A stretch of DNA of 64,000 nucleotides from CAWCKS01 sp963796195 (GTDB lineage Bacteria; Pseudomonadota; Alphaproteobacteria; Rhizobiales; Xanthobacteraceae), in contig CAWCKS010000005.1 of the NCBI GenBank assembly GCA_963796195.1, forward strand, positions 186,001 through 250,000, in the 5' to 3' direction. The notes below the pieces were generated by a model that had not been told where the DNA came from, made no database searches, and worked only from the letters and a program-made list of their open reading frames with translations. Of this stretch, positions 60,613 through 64,000 are shown in pieces. Each line of letters starts with the position of its first letter. Positions within the stretch are counted from its first letter, which is position 1. The position numbers and the translations under genes were made by a program.

Positions 60613-61164
60613 GTGTCGAGTGAGAGTCGCAAAAAAACGCCCGTCGTCGAGTTCAACGCGCCGACCTGGCCAGCTGAGCTGCATCGGATTCTCAAGGCTG
60701 CCGACGTCAGGCAAATGGCCTACGTGCCCGACGCCGGTCACGCGGCGCTGATCGAGTTCTTTCACGCCGACGCCGACGTCACCTGCAACGTGCTGACCAC
60801 CGAGGAAGAGGGCGTTGCGATTTCAGCCGGTGCCTGGCTTGGCGGCCAGCGCAGCGTGCTTCTGATGCAATCGAGCGGCGTCGGCAACTGCATCAACATG
60901 CTGTCCTTGCCGGCGATGCTGCGCGCGCCGCTGCTGATGCTCGTCACGATGCGCGGCGAGTGGGGCGAGTTCAATCCGTGGCAGGTGCCGATGAGCGCGG
61001 CGACACAGACATCGCTTGAAGCGATCGGCGTGCGCGTGCTGCGCGCCGATACGCCCGACGACCTCTGCGAAACCGTCGGGGCGGCCGCGGCGCTCGCCTT
61101 CGAAGGCGAGCAGCAGGTCGCGGTGTTGATCTCGCAGCGGCTGATTGGCCGCAAGAAGTGGTGA
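60613..61164 (+). CDS. ThDP-dependent decarboxylase, alpha (PYR) subunit, sulfopyruvate decarboxylase-like
   Basis: The protein has 183 residues. It is the pyrimidine-binding half of a two-subunit thiamine diphosphate enzyme: ADVRQMAYVPDAGHAALIEF, then the activating Glu in VLTTEEEGVAISAGAWLGG, LLMQSSGVGNCINMLSLPAM, LLMLVTMRGEWGEFNPWQVP. The order and size match sulfopyruvate (ComD) and phosphonopyruvate decarboxylases. Five bases separate it from the beta subunit. The substrate in this cluster is unknown; a 2-oxoacid such as a keto acid derived from nitrile or amide breakdown would fit, as inference. Confidence 0.85.
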   Translation: MSSESRKKTPVVEFNAPTWPAELHRILKAADVRQMAYVPDAGHAALIEFFHADADVTCNVLTTEEEGVAISAGAWLGGQRSVLLMQSSGVGNCINMLSLPAMLRAPLLMLVTMRGEWGEFNPWQVPMSAATQTSLEAIGVRVLRADTPDDLCETVGAAAALAFEGEQQVAVLISQRLIGRKKW

Positions 61165-61169
61165 GTGTG

Positions 61170-61762
61170 ATGACTTCCACTTACTCATTGGCCCGGCGCG
61201 AAGCGGTCGCGGTGCTATTGCGGGACCGAGCGTGACATGCTGGTGGTCTGCGGGCTCGGCTCGCCCGCCTACGATGCCCACGCCGCTGGCGATCACGATC
61301 TGAATTTTTACCTGTGGGGCGCGATGGGCGGCGCCGCAATGATCGGCCTCGGGCTCGCGCAGGCGCAGCCGGACAAGCGCGTGCTGGTGTTGACTGGCGA
61401 CGGCGAGCAGTTGATGGGCCTCGGCGGGCTCGCGACCATTGCGGTGGCGAAGCCGAAAAATCTCACCATCGTCGTGATCGACAACGGCCACTATGGCGAG
61501 ACCGGCATGCAACGCAGCGCCACGGGCCTCGGCCTCGATCTCGCCGCGATTGGTGGCGCCGCCGGGTTCTCCGACGCGCGCGAGATCGGCGACAGCGCCG
61601 GCGTCAGTGCGCTGGCGAAGACGCTGCACTCGCCGGCCAACGGCCCGCGGCTCTATGTGCTGAAGGTGCGCGCCGAGAACGAGCCGCGCTCGCTGCCGCC
61701 GCGCGATGCGGTGTTCCTGAAGAACCGTTTTCGTGCCGCGCTCGGCATCGGTCTGGGCTTGA
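61170..61762 (+). CDS. ThDP-dependent decarboxylase, beta (PP) subunit, frame broken
   Basis: ATG at 61170 gives MTSTYSLARREAVAVLLRDR, then stops at 61233 because one base is missing in CGGGACCGAGCG. With it restored, ERDMLVVCGLGSPAYDAHA follows from 61237. The diphosphate-binding motif is GDGEQLMGLGGLATIAVAKP with NLTIVVIDNGHYGE. The family normally ends soon after VFLKNRFRAALG. Here the frame runs on, out of character, to 61950 across the next gene, while a TGA at 61760-61762 in another frame is the more natural end, so a second indel near 61740 is suspected. The end given here is therefore provisional. Confidence 0.75.
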
Positions 61763-61777
61763 CCGGAGTAAGCATCG

Positions 61778-62071
61778 ATGCTGTTCCTCGTCGTCTCGTC
61801 ACCACGGCCGGAGCGGCCGTCGGATGTGGCCGCGCAACGGCAGTCGTTCTGGCCATGGATCAAGCGCCATCAGGACTCGGGCGTGTGCAAGTTCATCTAT
61901 CCGCGAGTGGGGCGGGGCGCGATCGCGCTCCTCGATGTCGCAAGCAATGAAGAGCTGCACCGCATTCTGAATGATTGGGCCGATATCATCCCCGCGCATT
62001 TCGACACTTATCCGCTGGTCGACCTTGCCGCGACCAACAAAATGCTGGCTGAGCAGGCAGGCCGGTCGTAA
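61778..62071 (+). CDS. Muconolactone isomerase-like (ferredoxin-fold) protein
   Basis: The protein has 97 residues; GGAGTAAGCATCG precedes the ATG. It resembles muconolactone delta-isomerase in size and pattern: MLFLVVSSPRPERPSDVAAQ at the N-terminus, FIYPRVGRGAIALLDVASNE and ELHRILNDWADIIPAHFDTY, PLVDLAATNKM at the end. The fold is a dimeric alpha/beta barrel that binds small lactones or acids. Located between the decarboxylase and nitrile hydratase, it may isomerise an intermediate or only bind it. It is 43 bases upstream of the nitrile hydratase alpha start. Confidence 0.75.
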   Translation: MLFLVVSSPRPERPSDVAAQRQSFWPWIKRHQDSGVCKFIYPRVGRGAIALLDVASNEELHRILNDWADIIPAHFDTYPLVDLAATNKMLAEQAGRS

Positions 62072-62113
62072 CGGCCATCTCGACTTTTGGCGCCGTCGGC
62101 CTATGCTGGCGGC

Positions 62114-62737
62114 ATGTCCGGGCACCATCATCACCACGACCACGATCACTCCGACCTGTCGGAGACTGAGCTGCGCGTCCGCGCGCTCGAAACCATCCTC
62201 ACCGAAAAAGGCTACGTCGATCCGGCCGCGCTCGATCTTCTGATCGAGACGTATGAGAAGAAAGTCGGGCCGCGCAACGGCGCCCGCGTGGTCGCGCGGG
62301 CTTGGGCCGATCCCGCGTATCGCGCGCGCCTACTCAAGGACGCGGCGCCGGCGATCCGCGAGCTCGGCTATGCCGGGCGCCAGGGCGAGCACATTGTCGC
62401 GGTCGAGAACACGCCCGAGACCCACAACATGGTCGTGTGCACGCTGTGCTCCTGCTACCCGTGGCCGGTCTTGGGCCTGCCGCCGGTGTGGTACAAGTCG
62501 GCGCCGTATCGTTCGCGCGCCGTCAACGATCCGCGCGGCGTGTTGCATGATTTCGGCGTGACGCTGCCCGAGACGACAAAAATCCGCATCTGGGATTCGA
62601 CCGCGGAAATCCGTTACATCGTGCTGCCGATGCAGCCCGACGGCACCAAAGGCTGGAGCGAGGACAAGCTCGCCGACCTCGTGACTCGCGACAGCATGAT
62701 CGGCACCGGCTTGCCGAAACAGCCGGGCAGCGCCTGA
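62114..62737 (+). CDS. nthA: Nitrile hydratase alpha subunit, cobalt type
   Basis: The enzyme hydrates nitriles to amides in the cytosol. The protein has 207 residues. The metal claw is VCTLCSCYPW, with Cys109, Cys112, Ser113 and Cys114; Thr at position 110 marks the cobalt class (Ser in the iron class). Other family parts are LETILTEKGYVDPAALD, AWADPAYRARLLKDA, VENTPETHNMV and IRIWDSTAEIRYIVLP. The N-terminus is unusual: HHHHHDHDH at residues 4-12, a natural metal-chelating stretch. The stop overlaps the beta-subunit start (TGATG). Confidence 0.95.
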   Translation: MSGHHHHHDHDHSDLSETELRVRALETILTEKGYVDPAALDLLIETYEKKVGPRNGARVVARAWADPAYRARLLKDAAPAIRELGYAGRQGEHIVAVENTPETHNMVVCTLCSCYPWPVLGLPPVWYKSAPYRSRAVNDPRGVLHDFGVTLPETTKIRIWDSTAEIRYIVLPMQPDGTKGWSEDKLADLVTRDSMIGTGLPKQPGSA

Positions 62738-63396
62738 TGGACGGCGCGCACGACATGGGCGGCGTGAAGGGTTTTGGCCAGGTCGAGCCGGAGCCGAACG
62801 AGCCGGTGTTTCACGGCGAGTGGGAGCGCCGCGCCTTTGCGCTGACGCTCGCGATGGCGCCGCCGGGCCGCTGGAACATCGATATGTCGCGCTTTGCCCG
62901 CGAAAACCGACCGCCCGACGATTACCTGAGCAAGAGCTATTACCAGATCTGGCTGGCCGGCCTCGAACGGCTGATGATCGAGCGCAGGCTTGTGGTGCCG
63001 GACGAGATCGAAGCCGGGCGCGTGTTACATCCGGTGAAGCCGGTCGAGCATACGCTGACGCTTGAGCGCGTCGCAACGACACTCGGCCGCGGAGGCCCGA
63101 CCGAGCGCGAGTCGACTGCACCTGCGCTGTTCAAGATCGGCGACCGCGTGCGCGCCAAAAATATCCATCCGCCGACCCACACGCGGCTGCCGCACTATGT
63201 GCGTGGCCACCTCGGCACCGTCGAACTGGTGCACGGCTGCCACGTGTTTCCCGATACCAACGCGCAAGGGCAAGGTGAGAACCCGCAGTGGCTTTACACG
63301 GTGCGCTTCGACGGCCGCGACCTGTGGGGCGAGGGCAGTGACCCGACGATCACGGTGTCGGTCGATGCGTTCGAACCGTACCTCGAAGTCTCCGTG
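62737..63396 (+). CDS. nthB: Nitrile hydratase beta subunit, 3' end disturbed
   Basis: The protein starts MDGAHDMGGVKGFGQVEPEP with the family MDGxxDMGG opening. It continues PVFHGEWERRAFALTLAMAP, PDDYLSKSYYQIWLAGLERL, then the SH3-like part with FKIGDRVRAKNIHPPTHTRL, PHYVRGHLGTVELVHGCHVF and VRFDGRDLWGEGSDP. The normal C-terminus ends soon after VDAFEPYLE. Here the frame does not stop but continues for 45 Arg-rich residues to 63528, over the next gene. A TGA at 63395-63397 in another frame, overlapping an ATG, looks like the original stop-start junction, so a base is probably missing or added near 63385. Alpha and beta form the heterodimer core. Confidence 0.9.
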
Positions 63397-63784
63397 ATGC
63401 CGTTGAGTTCCGCAAACCGCAATGCGCGCCGCGATCGCCGTGCCCGGCGTGCCGCGCGATGCCGACGGTCCGGTGTTTCGCGAGCCGTGGCAGGCCCGCG
63501 CGTTTGCACTGGCGCTCGCGCTTCATGAGGCCGGCCTGTTCACCTGGAATGAGTGGGCCGCGGCGCTGGCGGAAGAAATCCAGCGCGCGCAGGCAGCCGG
63601 CGACGCCGACACCGGCGAGACCTATTACAACCACTGGCTCGCCACGCTGGAAAAGCTGATCGCCGCGAAAGGCGCTGCGTCACCCGAGCTGCAGCGCCGC
63701 TATCACGACGCCTGGGACCACGCCGCCGACCGCACTCCGCACGGCCAGCCGATCGAGCTGAGGCCTGAGGATTTCGAGGAGTAA
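63397..63784 (+). CDS. Nitrile hydratase accessory/activator protein (P14K-like)
   Basis: The protein is a beta-subunit-like helical activator that helps load cobalt into the alpha subunit. The open frame starts with ATG at 63422: AAIAVPGVPRDADGPVFREP, AFALALALHEAGLFTWNEWA, GETYYNHWLATLEKLIAAKG and a terminal ELRPEDFEE. An ATG at 63397, overlapping the expected beta stop, could be the true start if one base is missing near 63425 (MPLSSANRNA then RAAIAVPG). The length of 120-129 residues matches the family. Without this gene cobalt nitrile hydratases are usually poorly active. Confidence 0.88.
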
Positions 63785-63813
63785 GGCGAGCGCGCGGCAG
63801 AGTATTTCTTGTT

Positions 63814-63902
63814 GTCATGCCCGGCCTTGTGCCGGGCATCTCGCTTAGGAGACGCACTGCGCCCCTGGCTGAGATGGCCGGGAACAAGCCCGGCCATGAC
63901 AG
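63814..63902. repeat. Paired palindromes (BIME-like) between convergent genes
   Basis: ATGCCCGGC...GCCGGGCAT (63818-63839) and ATGGCCGGG...CCCGGCCAT (about 63873-63897) are two hairpins flanked by TGTCATG and CATGACA, in opposite orientation. They lie between the accessory gene and a convergent gene and probably act as a two-way transcription stop. Confidence 0.75.
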
Positions 63903-63916
63903 ATCAGATATTGTCC

Positions 63917-64000
63917 TCACAACACCTCTTTATAGAACTCCAGCGCCGCCTCCGTCGCTTCACCACGCTTGCAGCAATAGAGATCGCAGTGCCCGCCGCG
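63917..64000 (-). CDS. C-terminal end of an unidentified gene, partial
   Basis: The last 27 codons read RGGHCDLYCCKRGEATEAAL, EFYKEVL, ending with TGA at 63917-63919. The GGHCDLY phrase followed by an EFY segment resembles the His-containing end of some alpha/beta hydrolases, but the piece is too short to assign. It is convergent with the nitrile hydratase cluster. Confidence 0.45.
   Translation of the reverse strand, partial: RGGHCDLYCCKRGEATEAALEFYKEVL

Noticed and set aside
1..64000. CRISPR arrays, prophage, insertion sequences, rRNA operons
   Set aside because: No regularly spaced repeats, phage structural genes, transposase frames or rRNA sequence were seen. The repeats present are single palindromes or short tandem copies.

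Overview
The window is high-G+C alphaproteobacterial chromosome, most likely Bradyrhizobium or a close relative in the Nitrobacteraceae. The grounds are the iscU-like / folE / hisI order, Flp (cpa) pilus genes, DUF2336 and PAS_5 proteins, CtrA-type TTAA-N7-TTAA boxes, and copies of a palindromic repeat (GGAAAAGTGG...CCGGTTTTCC core) of the kind seen in Bradyrhizobium. This placement comes from pattern recognition, not from a database search.

Layout: 1-2958 carries Flp pilus genes (cpaC reading left, cpaB reading right). 3203-6647 carries an OmpR-type two-component system, a divergent PepSY protein and a polytopic membrane protein. 6684-8960 holds a decayed and a fuller copy of a LapG-like cysteine proteinase flanking a low-G+C patch. 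9326-17632 has PilZ, PAS, rhomboid, CBS, RssA-like and GGDEF-EAL genes, so envelope and c-di-GMP functions. 17616-20291 has a nitroreductase and thrS. 20459-28069 is a one-direction run: TPR-caspase, membrane patatin, DUF3574 lipoprotein, TAXI binding protein and Sel1-like protein. 28152-36961 holds yidD, a ClpP-like periplasmic protein, a damaged carbonic anhydrase, an LssY-type protein, a Tat-exported nucleotidase, an arylsulfatase and two small-molecule-binding folds. 37154-44633 is housekeeping (iscU-like, folE, hisI, nadK) mixed with a CtrA-box lytic transglycosylase, a receiver/Hpt pair and a deleted cutA. 44986-50263 is mostly small secreted proteins around tRNA-Thr. 50325-58904 has rlmB, an MFS pump, tRNA-Tyr, a LysR regulator divergent from a glyoxalase-type dioxygenase with two hydrolases, dps and a GrlR-like gene. 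59298-63784 is a catabolic cluster: MFS transporter, two-subunit ThDP decarboxylase, muconolactone-isomerase-like protein, and cobalt-type nitrile hydratase alpha, beta and accessory genes.

The most striking property is damage. At least 15 otherwise well-conserved genes are broken by single-base insertions or deletions, and hisI also has an in-frame stop. Because thrS, which is normally indispensable, is hit twice, base-level error in the sequence is the likeliest cause of most of them. A few cases look like real decay: the proteinase remnant carrying a repeat insertion, cutA with an internal deletion, and a carbonic anhydrase lacking its 5' end. Disrupted genes are given over their full span with the break stated. 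They are typed CDS when an error is the better explanation and pseudogene when decay is.
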